From NCBI GenBank assembly GCA_002389675.1, contig DGQF01000012.1:54340-100810 (forward strand): 46,471 nt of DNA, read 5' to 3'. A program made the position numbers and the translations under genes. This DNA comes from Gammaproteobacteria bacterium UBA4421 (GTDB lineage Bacteria; Pseudomonadota; Gammaproteobacteria; Pseudomonadales; Azotimanducaceae). Of the stretch, positions 1 to 8,530 are shown piece by piece; within the stretch, counting starts at the first letter, position 1; each line of letters opens with the position of its first letter. The notes below the pieces were generated by a model, which saw only the letters and a list, made by a program, of their open reading frames with translations, searched no databases and had not been told where the DNA came from.

Positions 1-242
1 CGATAAAAACGGGTTGTAACGCCGGCTTTCGTAAAGGTGACGTCATCAAAGTTTCCCAAGACCGTCTCGGCTGTGGGCAATTGCATCGCAAGATCATGGT
101 GCGACCCCTGCCACTGGCTATATTCGTTCGCGTGGCAAGTCTTGCAGCTCTGGCTGCCGGCATATGCATGCGTTGCATTGACGTGCACGAGGCTGATCAA
201 AATGAGACACAAAAGCCCGAATAATTTCAATATGAAGCACAC
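1..242 (-). CDS. secreted cytochrome c554-like protein, probably TPR-fused (5' part only)
   Basis: This is a partial gene running off the left edge; about 80 N-terminal residues are visible on the minus strand. They begin with a hydrophobic secretion signal (KLFGLLCLILISL) ending in an Ala-rich cleavage zone (THAYA), followed by SCKTCH, a CxxCH haem-c site. Next come WQGSHHDLAMQ and a VLGNFDDVTF stretch. From memory, this SHHDLAM/VLG-(D/N)F layout is typical of periplasmic multihaem cytochromes (cytochrome c554 family) fused to tetratricopeptide repeats. An in-frame stop lies directly before the GTG at 242, so the start is GTG at 242 or TTG at 230; the TTG gives the cleaner signal peptide (MKLFG). 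No convincing ribosome binding site is seen. Further haem sites and the TPR part would lie outside the window, so the fusion is an inference. Confidence 0.7.
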   Translation of the reverse strand, partial: MCFILKLFGLLCLILISLVHVNATHAYAGSQSCKTCHANEYSQWQGSHHDLAMQLPTAETVLGNFDDVTFTKAGVTTRFY

Positions 243-405
243 TTATGGATAACCAAACTGGCTTACCCTAACTGATGCATTCACAAACTCCAAACCACAT
301 CGAGACCACCCAACGGATAAATAAATAGGCCTGATGAGGGCGCCCAAACCAGCACTTACACAGCACTATAGAGTCAACGCCAACCGCAGGTTTCAGCGCT
401 GCATT
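243..405. other. short intergenic stretch
   Basis: This 163-base gap separates the cytochrome gene start from the end of the amidohydrolase gene, both on the minus strand. It must hold the cytochrome promoter and any terminator of the amidohydrolase. I see no strong hairpin with a T tract and no good sigma-70 box pair. Confidence 0.4.
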
Positions 406-1575
406 TTACGCAACACCCAGATAGGCTTGATAATTTTTACAATAAAAATGATCTAACTCTTCGTCGGTTGCGCCCACCGCTTCAAGACTGCGCTCATAGT
501 CTCCAAAAGGATCTTTGCCTCCCTCGGGGTGCGGATAATCTGTGTTAAACATCAAAATATCTTTGCCCACATTTCGCAAAATCCAGCCAGCATTTTCTGT
601 ATGCAACGGCGCTACTTTCACCTGGCGTTGAAAGTACTCAGACGGTTTTAAACTCAGCTGCTTTAAACCCTGATCAAACTTGCCCAACAATGAGACACCC
701 ATATCCAAATTCATTAAACAGGCTGGCACCCAGTTCGCCCCCAACTCAATCAGCCCGACTTTCAACTTCGGAAATCGCTCCAGCACCCCATCATAAATCA
801 TACACGTAAGCCAACGTTCAATAGAGTGGTGAATAACTGGCATATCTTTAGGCTTGGTCGATTCAATATTGCCCAGATTGCCTTCCAGCACTCTTTTTGT
901 TCCTGTATTCATGTAAACCGAGGGCATGTTCTGGCCACTGCCTATGTGCAATGTCACCGGCACACCGGCTTCCTGAAGCATCGCCCAAAGCGGGTCATAG
1001 GCGATATGTGATGGCGCTCGCCCCTCCACCGCATCTGATCCAATCCAAATGGCATTTATACCCATCTCGAGCGCCAACTTGAGCGATATCTGTGCCCGCT
1101 GCGGGTCCTTCAGAGAAATAAAACCCACCGAAAGTAACCCGGTGTCATCCGCACAGAAGTCTGCCATACCGCGATTTAATGCATCGCAGCCTCCGTACAC
1201 AAGATCCAGATCTTTCGAGCGCGCAAATCGGCTGGCACCAATCGAAGGAAAAATCAGTTGAGACCGAATACCCATAATATTCAGTACGTCACTACGTTCC
1301 CGCTTTTCCACAGCGCCATAGGCACTCCACATATTACGTTTGCCGGGATGCGCAAAAATATCCGCTTTCATTGCCTCGGTAAGCTCGGGGTCACCCCCAT
1401 CAAGGCGCTTCTTGGCTGCCGCCATAATGCCGTCAAGAGCGGGCATATTCAGATCAAATAATCCCGGGGCGAGATTGTTCTGAACATACGCCGAAGCATA
1501 ACTTTCAAGCCAGCCACGCCCTTCAATGATATGGCTATCCGCGTCGTGAATAACTCGGTTTGCTCGATGTGTCAT
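406..1575 (-). CDS. amidohydrolase family (PF04909, ACMSD-like) metal-dependent hydrolase
   Basis: A TIM-barrel amidohydrolase of 389 residues, probably cytoplasmic. Visible metal-site features are the N-terminal DADSH (D13/H15), LHIGSG (H210), IHHS (H249/H250) and the C-terminal NTDYPHPEG (D346). Relatives in this family decarboxylate or hydrolyse aromatic and small carboxylic substrates; the substrate here is unknown. An open frame continues 47 codons upstream into the regulator gene, but the ATG at 1575 has a clear GGAGGG site 9 bases upstream and family-like N-terminal sequence, so it is chosen. It lies 85 bases downstream of a TetR-type regulator on the same strand and may be co-transcribed with it. 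A second, distinct amidohydrolase of the same superfamily lies at 4.0-5.0 kb, which suggests a shared catabolic theme. Confidence 0.85.
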   Translation of the reverse strand: MTHRANRVIHDADSHIIEGRGWLESYASAYVQNNLAPGLFDLNMPALDGIMAAAKKRLDGGDPELTEAMKADIFAHPGKRNMWSAYGAVEKRERSDVLNIMGIRSQLIFPSIGASRFARSKDLDLVYGGCDALNRGMADFCADDTGLLSVGFISLKDPQRAQISLKLALEMGINAIWIGSDAVEGRAPSHIAYDPLWAMLQEAGVPVTLHIGSGQNMPSVYMNTGTKRVLEGNLGNIESTKPKDMPVIHHSIERWLTCMIYDGVLERFPKLKVGLIELGANWVPACLMNLDMGVSLLGKFDQGLKQLSLKPSEYFQRQVKVAPLHTENAGWILRNVGKDILMFNTDYPHPEGGKDPFGDYERSLEAVGATDEELDHFYCKNYQAYLGVA

Positions 1576-1660
1576 CTGCTTTGCCCTCCAACGTATCTGA
1601 TAATTTATTATAGTAAATATATAATAGGGATTCGAAACACAAACCACAACATCAAGAGAT

Positions 1661-2251
1661 TCAATCGATCTGCAAGGCTTTTGTTCCACCCAAAATGAAC
1701 AAAACTGTCGCCTCAATCAGTTCAGTTTTGTTGCCGCCATAGCGATGATATTGAGCGGCTGCAGCCTGCGAGGCGCCGGACGCCAAAACCAGAACTTGCT
1801 CAGCGTGCATGCTTTCAACGTTGAGATAGCCGCTGAGCGATTTTACGAGATATTTCGCCATGACCCTGCGCCGTTTTTTTTCAATGTCTGCCAGCGAGTC
1901 ATAAACATCCGGCTGACCACGCAACATATTGATGATGTTATTGTCGGAAAATTGCTCAAAGTTAACTTCAACCACCCGCGCGATGAAAGCGCGATAATCG
2001 CTTGCACCAGCGATCTGATGTTCGAGCTCATTGCCAATTTCTTTTGATTCACGCAGCAGCAATTCCTGCAACAGATTCAGGCGCGTAGCAAAATATTTGT
2101 ATATCAGCGGATGACTGACCTGTGCTTCTTTAGCGAGGGCATCCATGGTGAAGCTTGAGAGCCCGCGATCGACAATGAGGCTACGAGCGCAGTCAAGCAA
2201 CTGCATTCGGCGATGATGCGGGGCAAGGCGTGTACGTTTAGCGGTAGTCAT
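1661..2251 (-). CDS. TetR/AcrR family transcriptional regulator
   Basis: A 196-residue one-component repressor-like protein. The N-terminal helix-turn-helix spans roughly residues 28-55 (MDALAKEAQVSHPLIYKYFA), with the YKYF recognition-helix signature of the family. The rest is a helical ligand-binding domain with no recognisable ligand specificity. Start: GTG at 2254 is followed immediately by ATG at 2251; the ATG is preferred and neither has a strong ribosome site. It sits between an amidohydrolase (downstream, same strand) and a divergent phytanoyl-CoA-dioxygenase-like gene. The intervening DNA holds a 15-base near-perfect palindrome that could be its operator, so it probably controls itself, the amidohydrolase and the oxygenase. 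Confidence 0.88.
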   Translation of the reverse strand: MTTAKRTRLAPHHRRMQLLDCARSLIVDRGLSSFTMDALAKEAQVSHPLIYKYFATRLNLLQELLLRESKEIGNELEHQIAGASDYRAFIARVVEVNFEQFSDNNIINMLRGQPDVYDSLADIEKKRRRVMAKYLVKSLSGYLNVESMHAEQVLVLASGASQAAAAQYHRYGGNKTELIEATVLFILGGTKALQID

Positions 2252-2309
2252 CACGCAACATTAGCGAATTTAACGCCCCTTAGAAACAGACAACCGGTTA
2301 AACATCGCT

Positions 2310-2324
2310 GGCGGCAGTGCCGCC
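2310..2324. promoter_or_regulatory. palindrome, candidate TetR operator
   Basis: GGCGGCA-g-TGCCGCC is a perfect 7-base inverted repeat around one central base. It lies in the divergent gap between the TetR-type gene (start 2251) and the oxygenase gene (start 2401). Size, symmetry and position fit a TetR operator. There is no T tract, and it is not downstream of any gene, so it is not a terminator. Confidence 0.5.
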
Positions 2325-2400
2325 GGATCAAGTACGATTTACACCCACTGTGATTTAGATCCATTAGGGCAAAACATCAAAAACCAGAGGTTGACCTATT

Positions 2401-3264
2401 ATGCTCAGCAAAGAACAAATCAAGTTCTATCACGACCATGGTTATCTGTTGCTGGATTCCTATGTCCCAGCAGATTTAATGGCTCGGTTAACGGCGGCGA
2501 CCCAAGCGGCAGTTGATGCGAGCAGAACATTAAATAAATCCAATAGGCGATATGATTTTGAGCCAGATCATACTGCACAGAAGCCTCGATTGAGGCGACT
2601 TGTCTCTCCAGTAGATGTTGATGAGACTTTTCGCCACCTGATGCTGGACGGGCTAGTCGCTAAAATCGCCATGGCCATTTTAGGTCAGCCGGCCAGATTT
2701 CATCACAGTAAATTGAACTTTAAGTGGTCTGAGGGCGGCGAGGAAGTCAAATGGCATCAAGATATCCAATTTTGGCCGCACACCGATTTTTCACCCCTGA
2801 CCATTGGGGTTTACCTTGCAGATGTCGATGACGATATGGGCCCGATGGGGGTCATACCCGGCAGTCACAAGGGTGAGCTTTTTGACTTATACGCCAACGA
2901 CGGCAAGTGGGCGGGCGCCATCAAAGAAGAACAATTAAACCGCGTGGATCTTGACCGCGTGGTCTGGCTAAAAGGACCAGCCGGGTCAATCACCGTTCAC
3001 AACTGCTGCATGGTACACGGCAGCTACCCAAATCAATCTAATAGAGTGCGTCCATTACTACTCCAAACCTACTCAGCAGCAGACTCGTATCCCGTTATGA
3101 ACCTAGGTGCCAATGGTGCAATTGGTCCACATGGTGGATACGTCATCGGTGGCAGTGCGCCGCAAAACCTAACCGTCCAGGGCAGAACCATGCACGCGGC
3201 CCCAGACTGGGCAGAAGTCCCGACTATTTTTGGATCACAGCAAGGCGACGGGAAACTTAGCTGA
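2401..3264 (+). CDS. phytanoyl-CoA dioxygenase (PhyH) family Fe(II)/2-oxoglutarate oxygenase
   Basis: 287 residues, the usual size for the family. The double-stranded beta-helix iron site is visible: KWHQD gives H119-x-D121, and CCMVHGS gives the distal H206, followed by RVRP (R215/R217), which fits 2-oxoglutarate binding. Such enzymes hydroxylate unactivated carbons of fatty-acyl, terpenoid or secondary-metabolite substrates; the substrate here is not predictable. Start: ATG at 2401 with an AGAGG stretch upstream (spacing slightly long). The gene is divergent from the TetR gene and is followed 64 bases later by a LysE-type exporter on the same strand, with a small hairpin between. Function as an oxygenase is well supported; physiological role is inference. 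Confidence 0.88.
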   Translation: MLSKEQIKFYHDHGYLLLDSYVPADLMARLTAATQAAVDASRTLNKSNRRYDFEPDHTAQKPRLRRLVSPVDVDETFRHLMLDGLVAKIAMAILGQPARFHHSKLNFKWSEGGEEVKWHQDIQFWPHTDFSPLTIGVYLADVDDDMGPMGVIPGSHKGELFDLYANDGKWAGAIKEEQLNRVDLDRVVWLKGPAGSITVHNCCMVHGSYPNQSNRVRPLLLQTYSAADSYPVMNLGANGAIGPHGGYVIGGSAPQNLTVQGRTMHAAPDWAEVPTIFGSQQGDGKLS

Positions 3265-3278
3265 GCCTTTGCACGCGC

Positions 3279-3294
3279 TGCCCTTTGCAGGGCA
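3279..3294 (+). terminator. hairpin after PhyH gene (no T tract)
   Basis: TGCCCT-ttgc-AGGGCA forms a perfect 6-base-pair stem with a 4-base loop 15 bases after the oxygenase stop codon. It lacks a T run, so it may be a weak or processed terminator or an mRNA-stabilising hairpin in the PhyH-LysE transcript. Confidence 0.35.
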
Positions 3295-3328
3295 TTGACC
3301 AGCCTCAATTGCGATTGGACCAACGCTG

Positions 3329-3952
3329 ATGCCAGTGGATTCAATTATTCTTTTCATCCCGACGATCGCCGCTATTTCCCTGACCCCGGGGCTGTGTATG
3401 ACACTGGCGTTCACTTTGGGCCTGACCGTCGGTTACCGGCGCAGCCTGTGGATGATGACTGGAGAGCTGGCCGGTGTCAGCACAGTCTTCACAGCCTCGT
3501 TCTGGGGTTTGGCGTGGCTCATGTCGTTGAACCCAGAAATTTTCCAATTCATCGCTGTTGCCGGTGGAAGTTACTTAATCTACCTATCCATCACGTTATG
3601 GCGAGTAACACCTGAACAAATCAGCGCCCGCAAAAACGTCGATACACATGCGACCACCTTGATCGTGCTTGGGTATGTCACTGCAGTCATGAACCCTAAA
3701 GGCTGGGCCTTCCTGCTCGCGCTGTTACCGGGCTTTGTCGACACCTCGAGGGCCGCCGTTCCTCAGTTCGCGATCATGCTCGCTATTATGTTGACAACCG
3801 AATTCTTGGCCATGTCCACTTATGCAAAAGGCGGTCAATGGCTGGCAGCACGCCTTGGTACATCACAAGGACTGCGCAATGCCAATCGCGTCGCAGCTGG
3901 CATGCTACTTTTAGCCGCGCTTTGGATACTCACTGGGACCGTTTTTGCATAA
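3329..3952 (+). CDS. LysE/RhtB family amino-acid-type exporter
   Basis: 207 residues with about six hydrophobic segments and the family N-terminal pattern, in which the first membrane segment carries SLTPG (residues 17-21), then a GYR loop and a conserved MNPKGW motif near residue 120. Members export amino acids or their derivatives from the cytoplasm. The ATG at 3329 gives the normal family N-terminus; no strong ribosome site precedes it. It follows the PhyH oxygenase on the same strand, so it could export that enzyme's product or simply be adjacent; the sequence does not decide. Convergent with the next gene. Confidence 0.85.
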   Translation: MPVDSIILFIPTIAAISLTPGLCMTLAFTLGLTVGYRRSLWMMTGELAGVSTVFTASFWGLAWLMSLNPEIFQFIAVAGGSYLIYLSITLWRVTPEQISARKNVDTHATTLIVLGYVTAVMNPKGWAFLLALLPGFVDTSRAAVPQFAIMLAIMLTTEFLAMSTYAKGGQWLAARLGTSQGLRNANRVAAGMLLLAALWILTGTVFA

Positions 3953-3959
3953 CCTCTGC

Positions 3960-3989
3960 ATTTGGCCTTGGACAAAAGGCTACCCAAAT
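3960..3989. terminator. stem-loop between convergent genes
   Basis: Outer arms ATTTG/CAAAT and inner arms GCCTT/AAGGC (loop ggacaa, TACC bulge) make an interrupted stem in the 59-base gap between the LysE gene and the convergent amidohydrolase gene. Its position fits a shared terminator; there is no long T tract on either strand. Confidence 0.4.
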
Positions 3990-4011
3990 ATCGCCACGCT
4001 TAAAGTACGTA

Positions 4012-5019
4012 TTAAAGCGTCAGGCGATAAGCTGATGCTGCGGTACCTGAAAAGAGCGCGTTCTTTTCTGCTTCTGACAGCCCCAAACGTTGCGCAATTA
4101 GCTTAAAGAAATTCCACAAAGTCCGATAGGAAATGCAGTCCTTATCAACCGGAAAATTACTCTCGAACATACAGCGATTTGGGCCAAAAGCCTCTAACAC
4201 ATATTGATAGCGTGGCAGCAAGAGCTCTAAAAACTGGGCCGAAGACCACGGTTTGTCTGTCTGATGCATATGAAAAGGCGGCTCCCATGAGCCTATCCGC
4301 ATCTGCCCACCACCGAGCTTGATCAGGACATTTGGCACCGCCGCGACACTGTCAATGGCCGCCTTCCAGGCATTAATCTCTTCGTCTTTGGCATAAGGAT
4401 CAATTTTCCCTCCCAAATGGTCCACAATCACCGGCACGCTCGGAAATTTAGAGGCGAGCACGGCCAAATTGGGTAATCGGGTAAAATCCGGCGACCAATT
4501 ATCAAAACTCAAGTTAAAGTGTTCAAGCAGCTGAAAACCTTCGAGAAAAACAGGATTCAGGTCGGAGGGAAATGCCGTTCGAATGCCCCGAAAATTGGGG
4601 CTGGCAGCCAAATGGGCCTCCAGTACCGGCGCAACGTGGCGTCCCAGTCTAAGGTCGGCGGCGCTAAAAATGCCGGTACACAGACGCGTAGATCCATATA
4701 GACCGGAGCGGCTCATCGCCGCAACACCGTTGACAAACTCTGTCTCGCCTACGCTACGCATTTCGCGAGGGCCATCAGCGCGGTAGTAAGCACCACACTG
4801 CGCAAATACCGTTTGTACAATGTTATGCCCGCTGTTTGTGATGTCATGACTGATCTCTTCGCAGAGGTATAGCGCCTGACGAAAACCCATGCTGGAATCA
4901 CCGCGCAAGTCCCACAAATGATGATGCGGATCTATGATCGGCAAATCTGGCTCTATCACAGATTCGGCATCTTCACTGGCAATCCAGCGCTCGATATCAG
5001 CGTTTTCCAGAATACTCAT
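4012..5019 (-). CDS. COG3618-type amidohydrolase (TIM-barrel metal-dependent hydrolase)
   Basis: 335 residues, full length for the PF04909 lactonase-like branch. The N-terminal metal motif is IIDPHHHLWD (D30, H32, H34); VIVDHLGG supplies a further His; the C-terminal part reads MFESNFPVD. In the best-known members the last motif is SDWPV; here Asn stands where the Asp is often found, a variant I recall from a recognised subgroup. Relatives hydrolyse lactones or amides such as sugar lactones or sulfomuconolactone. It is probably cytoplasmic, as no signal peptide is seen. It is divergent from a carboxylesterase gene 203 bases away, and that gap must contain both promoters. Substrate unknown. 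Confidence 0.85.
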   Translation of the reverse strand: MSILENADIERWIASEDAESVIEPDLPIIDPHHHLWDLRGDSSMGFRQALYLCEEISHDITNSGHNIVQTVFAQCGAYYRADGPREMRSVGETEFVNGVAAMSRSGLYGSTRLCTGIFSAADLRLGRHVAPVLEAHLAASPNFRGIRTAFPSDLNPVFLEGFQLLEHFNLSFDNWSPDFTRLPNLAVLASKFPSVPVIVDHLGGKIDPYAKDEEINAWKAAIDSVAAVPNVLIKLGGGQMRIGSWEPPFHMHQTDKPWSSAQFLELLLPRYQYVLEAFGPNRCMFESNFPVDKDCISYRTLWNFFKLIAQRLGLSEAEKNALFSGTAASAYRLTL

Positions 5020-5222
5020 ATACCAGCGTCCGCGTAAATCAGGAACTAGGATTTAACCACAAGCCTTTGCAAAGCCAAAACAAATCAAACCACAACCCAT
5101 CAAAACAGGCTATGCTGACGGCCCTCAGGATCCGTTAATGCACTACTCAGCGGTCAAATCGGTCGATATGACACCGTGGTCATTGCACAACAGAAACTAT
5201 TAACCTGACATAGTGAGCTGAG

Positions 5223-7016
5223 ATGAAATTCATTATTTATGGCGCAATCTTTTTTATCGTAGTGCTGTTGGTCGGCGCCACCAGCGCCTATATTTATCTG
5301 GCACCAGAGGCCGCCACCAGCCAGCCAGCCGACGATCGCACAAAACGATTATTACCTTCAGGAGAATTAATCGGGTTTGTTCAAGACGACGTTGCCAGTT
5401 GGCTGGGCATTCCCTTTGCTGAAGCACCCGTGGATCAACTGCGGTGGCGCGCTCCAAAAGCGATCAACCCATGGCCCGGCCAACTTCAGAGTTTGTCGTT
5501 CAAGCCCAGCTGCCCCCAAATCAGCCAAGGCCAGGTTACCGGTGATGAAAATTGCCTTTTCTTAAATATCTGGTCTCCCAACATCGTTGCAGATGCGCCC
5601 CAAAAAAGCCCTGTGATGTTCTGGATACACGGCGGTGGCAATAGTGTCGGCGATGCCAGCACACCCATTTATCACGGCGACAATCTCAGCCGCGAACACA
5701 ATGTTGTCGTCGTCAGCATTCAGTACCGATTGGGGCCGCTAGGGTGGTTTCGGCACCCCGCCCTGACAGATGCATCATCGACGCTTGCAGACCAGTCCGG
5801 TAATTTCGGCACACTTGATATCATTGAGGCGCTAAAGTGGGTCAACAACAACATCAGCCAATTTGGCGGCGACCCAACAAACATCACAATATTCGGCGAA
5901 TCAGCAGGGGCGTTTAATGTCTTGACTATGTTGGCCTCGCCTCTGGCCAAAGGTTTGTTTACTAAAGCCATCTCTCAAAGTGGTGGTTTAAACCTGAGCA
6001 CCGTCGCAGAAGCTGAAAACTACGTTGACGCGCCAGATCCTGGGAACCCGCTTAGCGCGCGCGAAATTGTCAACCGATTGCTGATTGAAAAGAAATTGGC
6101 TTCTGATCGCGCAGCAGCCGTAAACCTGCAGTCAGAGATGCAACCAGAAGCACTCGCCAACTTACTGCGCAAGCTTGACCCTGCGGAGTTGTTAGGACTG
6201 TACGGTGGCGCATTTGCTGGGATGCTGGGCAACCCCGATCTGATTGCAGATGGGCATGTTCTCCCCAAAGGCATGAGCAGCACAAAAATTTTTTCGGACC
6301 GAAACAACTATCACGCGGTACCCATTATTCTTGGCACAAATCGAGATGAAACCAAATTATTCACCGCTTTCGGCAGCCGTCACGTAGAAAAGACCTTAGG
6401 TTTCCCATCCGGCTTCAAAAACCTCGAAGCGTACAATCGAGACAACAAGTACGCGACACTGGCTTGGAAAATACGCGCAGTGGATGAGTTAGCCGCGGCC
6501 ATGTCCGCAGCTCAAAGTGAACCCGTTTACGCCTATCGCTTTGACGTGGATGACTGGCGCAGTCTCGGTTTTGTTGAGCTCAAAGATTTATTTGGCGCCG
6601 CGCACGCTTTGGAGATTCCTTTTGTATTCAACAAATTCATCAAACCCATGCGGCTGATTTTCCCGGATGCAATGCAGCCACAATTTCAGTCTCTGGCCAC
6701 ACAAATGGGCGGTTACTGGGCACAATTTGCCCACACAGGTGAACCTTCAACCGGAAGCAGCGGTGAATCGCCACTTTGGTCCGCCTGGCAAGCCGAAGAA
6801 TCTGCGGCACCGGGAATGATGGTTTTTGATACACAGAGTGATCGGGGCGTTCGAATGGTGTCCGAGCAGATGACACGCGCTGATCTCAAGCAAGCATTTC
6901 TATCTGATAATACCTTTGAGACCCAAACAGAATATTGCAGCGCCTACAAAAACCTGTTCAGCGGCAGCGGATTTGACTCAACCGAATATCAAAACTTAGG
7001 CAAACAAGGCTGTTAA
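5223..7016 (+). CDS. type-B carboxylesterase, membrane-anchored or secreted
   Basis: 597 residues. A strongly hydrophobic N-terminus (residues 4-26) is a signal peptide or membrane anchor, so the enzyme likely works in the periplasm or outside. The alpha/beta-hydrolase fold of the carboxylesterase/para-nitrobenzyl esterase family is clear: oxyanion HGGG at 136-139, nucleophile motif GESAG with S227, GTNRDE with E376 and GAAHALEIPF with H461, giving the S-E-H triad. It probably hydrolyses carboxylic esters of lipids or xenobiotics. Its neighbours on both sides (amidohydrolase and M20 peptidase) face it on the minus strand, so it is transcribed alone. Confidence 0.9.
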   Translation: MKFIIYGAIFFIVVLLVGATSAYIYLAPEAATSQPADDRTKRLLPSGELIGFVQDDVASWLGIPFAEAPVDQLRWRAPKAINPWPGQLQSLSFKPSCPQISQGQVTGDENCLFLNIWSPNIVADAPQKSPVMFWIHGGGNSVGDASTPIYHGDNLSREHNVVVVSIQYRLGPLGWFRHPALTDASSTLADQSGNFGTLDIIEALKWVNNNISQFGGDPTNITIFGESAGAFNVLTMLASPLAKGLFTKAISQSGGLNLSTVAEAENYVDAPDPGNPLSAREIVNRLLIEKKLASDRAAAVNLQSEMQPEALANLLRKLDPAELLGLYGGAFAGMLGNPDLIADGHVLPKGMSSTKIFSDRNNYHAVPIILGTNRDETKLFTAFGSRHVEKTLGFPSGFKNLEAYNRDNKYATLAWKIRAVDELAAAMSAAQSEPVYAYRFDVDDWRSLGFVELKDLFGAAHALEIPFVFNKFIKPMRLIFPDAMQPQFQSLATQMGGYWAQFAHTGEPSTGSSGESPLWSAWQAEESAAPGMMVFDTQSDRGVRMVSEQMTRADLKQAFLSDNTFETQTEYCSAYKNLFSGSGFDSTEYQNLGKQGC

Positions 7017-7079
7017 AACGCAACTCAACAGCAAATCGCTTCAGGTCGGCATTTTGCGCAGAATCGCTGAATAGTTAAA

Positions 7080-8480
7080 CTAACTGGCCCAATTAGATAA
7101 CAATTCCGCAACGGCCGCTGTTAGCTTTTTTGCCGTCGGAATATGCAGAAATTCATTCGGGCCGTGGGCGTTAGAGCGCGGCCCCAGCAAACCGGTAACC
7201 ACAAACTGTGCATCCGGTAATTTTCTAACGAGAAACTCCATAAACGGGATCGATCCACCACATCCCATATACATCGCGGGAGCGCCAAAATAGGCATGCG
7301 ACGCCTTGTCCAGAGAGGCCTTCAAGCGCGGTGTTGTCGGCGGGGAATGCCAGCCAGCTGCAGCGTGTATTTTCAGCTTAAGCTCAGCACCATTGGGGGG
7401 ATTTTCCGTCAGCAGTTTATTCAGCGCCACCGCCGCCGCATCTGGATTCAGCGTGGGCGGAATTCTCAAAGATAATCGCGCGGAGGTTTCGGGTCTAAGC
7501 ACATTTCCCGCTTCCTCTGGTGCCGGCGCACCCGACAAACCCGTTACTGCAAGCGTTGCCGCCCAGGTATTATTAAGGACAAGTTCAGTGGGATCCTGTG
7601 ACAATGGCTTACCCTCACCGGCAAAGGGATACATATCAGCAAAGGAGCCCGCGAGAACGCGCCCGGCTTCAATGGCTTCCGCGCGCCTAAATTCGGGGAT
7701 TTGTTCACTTAGAAAATCAGGCGTAATCACCCCTGTATTTTCGTCCTCAAGGCGGGAAATCAATTGCCTTAACAGACGAAAACTTGACGGAACGATGCCC
7801 CCTGCGGCACCTGAGTGCACGCCTTCATGCAGAACTTTTACAGTTAGATCAGCAATTAACATACCGCGCAACGAAGTGGTGACCCAGAGCTGGTCATAAT
7901 TCCCGCAGGTAGAATCTAACGCAATGACCAAACTGGCTTCACCGATTTGCGGTGCCAGCTTATCCATATAATAGGATAAATCAGGGCTACCACTTTCCTC
8001 GGAAGCCTCAATTAAAATCAAGGTTCGAGGATGCGGCACCCCTTGGTTTTGCAGAGATTTTATCGCCGCAATAGCGGAATATATTGCATAGCCATCATCC
8101 GCGCCCCCACGCCCGTATAGCTTATCGTCGCGAAACACCGGCTTAAACGGCGCAAGACCATCGTCCCAACCGGTGAACTCAGGTTGCTTATCAAGATGAC
8201 CGTAGATCATAACGGTCTCATCGATTTGGCCCTGGACTGTCAAAAGTATTGTTGGTGTGCGACCCGGCAATCTGTGCACTTGACACTCAAGACCCGCGAT
8301 ATCCTGTGCTTGTACCCATTCCAGCATCAACGCAACAGCCGCGTCCATAAAGCCGTGTGCTTCCCAGTTCTCGTCGAACAGAGGCGACTTATTTGGAATT
8401 TGGATATATTCAGCCAGACTCGGGAGAATGCTGTGATGCCAAAAATCATCAATAAATCTGGCGTTGTTTACACTGTTCAA
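7080..8480 (-). CDS. M20 family metallopeptidase (dipeptidase/deacylase)
   Basis: 466 residues, typical for dinuclear-zinc M20 enzymes. Visible metal and catalytic positions: GHLDKQP (H95, D97), GADDG (D128), the EE pair at 161-162, ALDS (D189), and a C-terminal SNAHGPNE His. A dimerisation (lid) domain inserts around residues 210-330. Activity on a dipeptide, N-acyl amino acid or carbamoyl substrate is expected; which one is not visible. Start: TTG at 8480 preceded by AGGAG with about 9 bases spacing; no better ATG exists near it. It is followed by a SDR gene upstream on the same strand (50-base gap), suggesting an operon YtoQ-SDR-M20. Confidence 0.88.
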   Translation of the reverse strand: MNSVNNARFIDDFWHHSILPSLAEYIQIPNKSPLFDENWEAHGFMDAAVALMLEWVQAQDIAGLECQVHRLPGRTPTILLTVQGQIDETVMIYGHLDKQPEFTGWDDGLAPFKPVFRDDKLYGRGGADDGYAIYSAIAAIKSLQNQGVPHPRTLILIEASEESGSPDLSYYMDKLAPQIGEASLVIALDSTCGNYDQLWVTTSLRGMLIADLTVKVLHEGVHSGAAGGIVPSSFRLLRQLISRLEDENTGVITPDFLSEQIPEFRRAEAIEAGRVLAGSFADMYPFAGEGKPLSQDPTELVLNNTWAATLAVTGLSGAPAPEEAGNVLRPETSARLSLRIPPTLNPDAAAVALNKLLTENPPNGAELKLKIHAAAGWHSPPTTPRLKASLDKASHAYFGAPAMYMGCGGSIPFMEFLVRKLPDAQFVVTGLLGPRSNAHGPNEFLHIPTAKKLTAAVAELLSNWAS

Positions 8481-8530
8481 ATCTACGCTCTCCTATAATC
8501 AGATTGGCAAAGATCAACCACCGAGGTCGC

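Noticed and set aside
1576..1716. 47-codon N-terminal extension of the first amidohydrolase
   Set aside because: It overlaps the TetR gene, has no family-like sequence, and the ATG at 1575 has a strong ribosome site.
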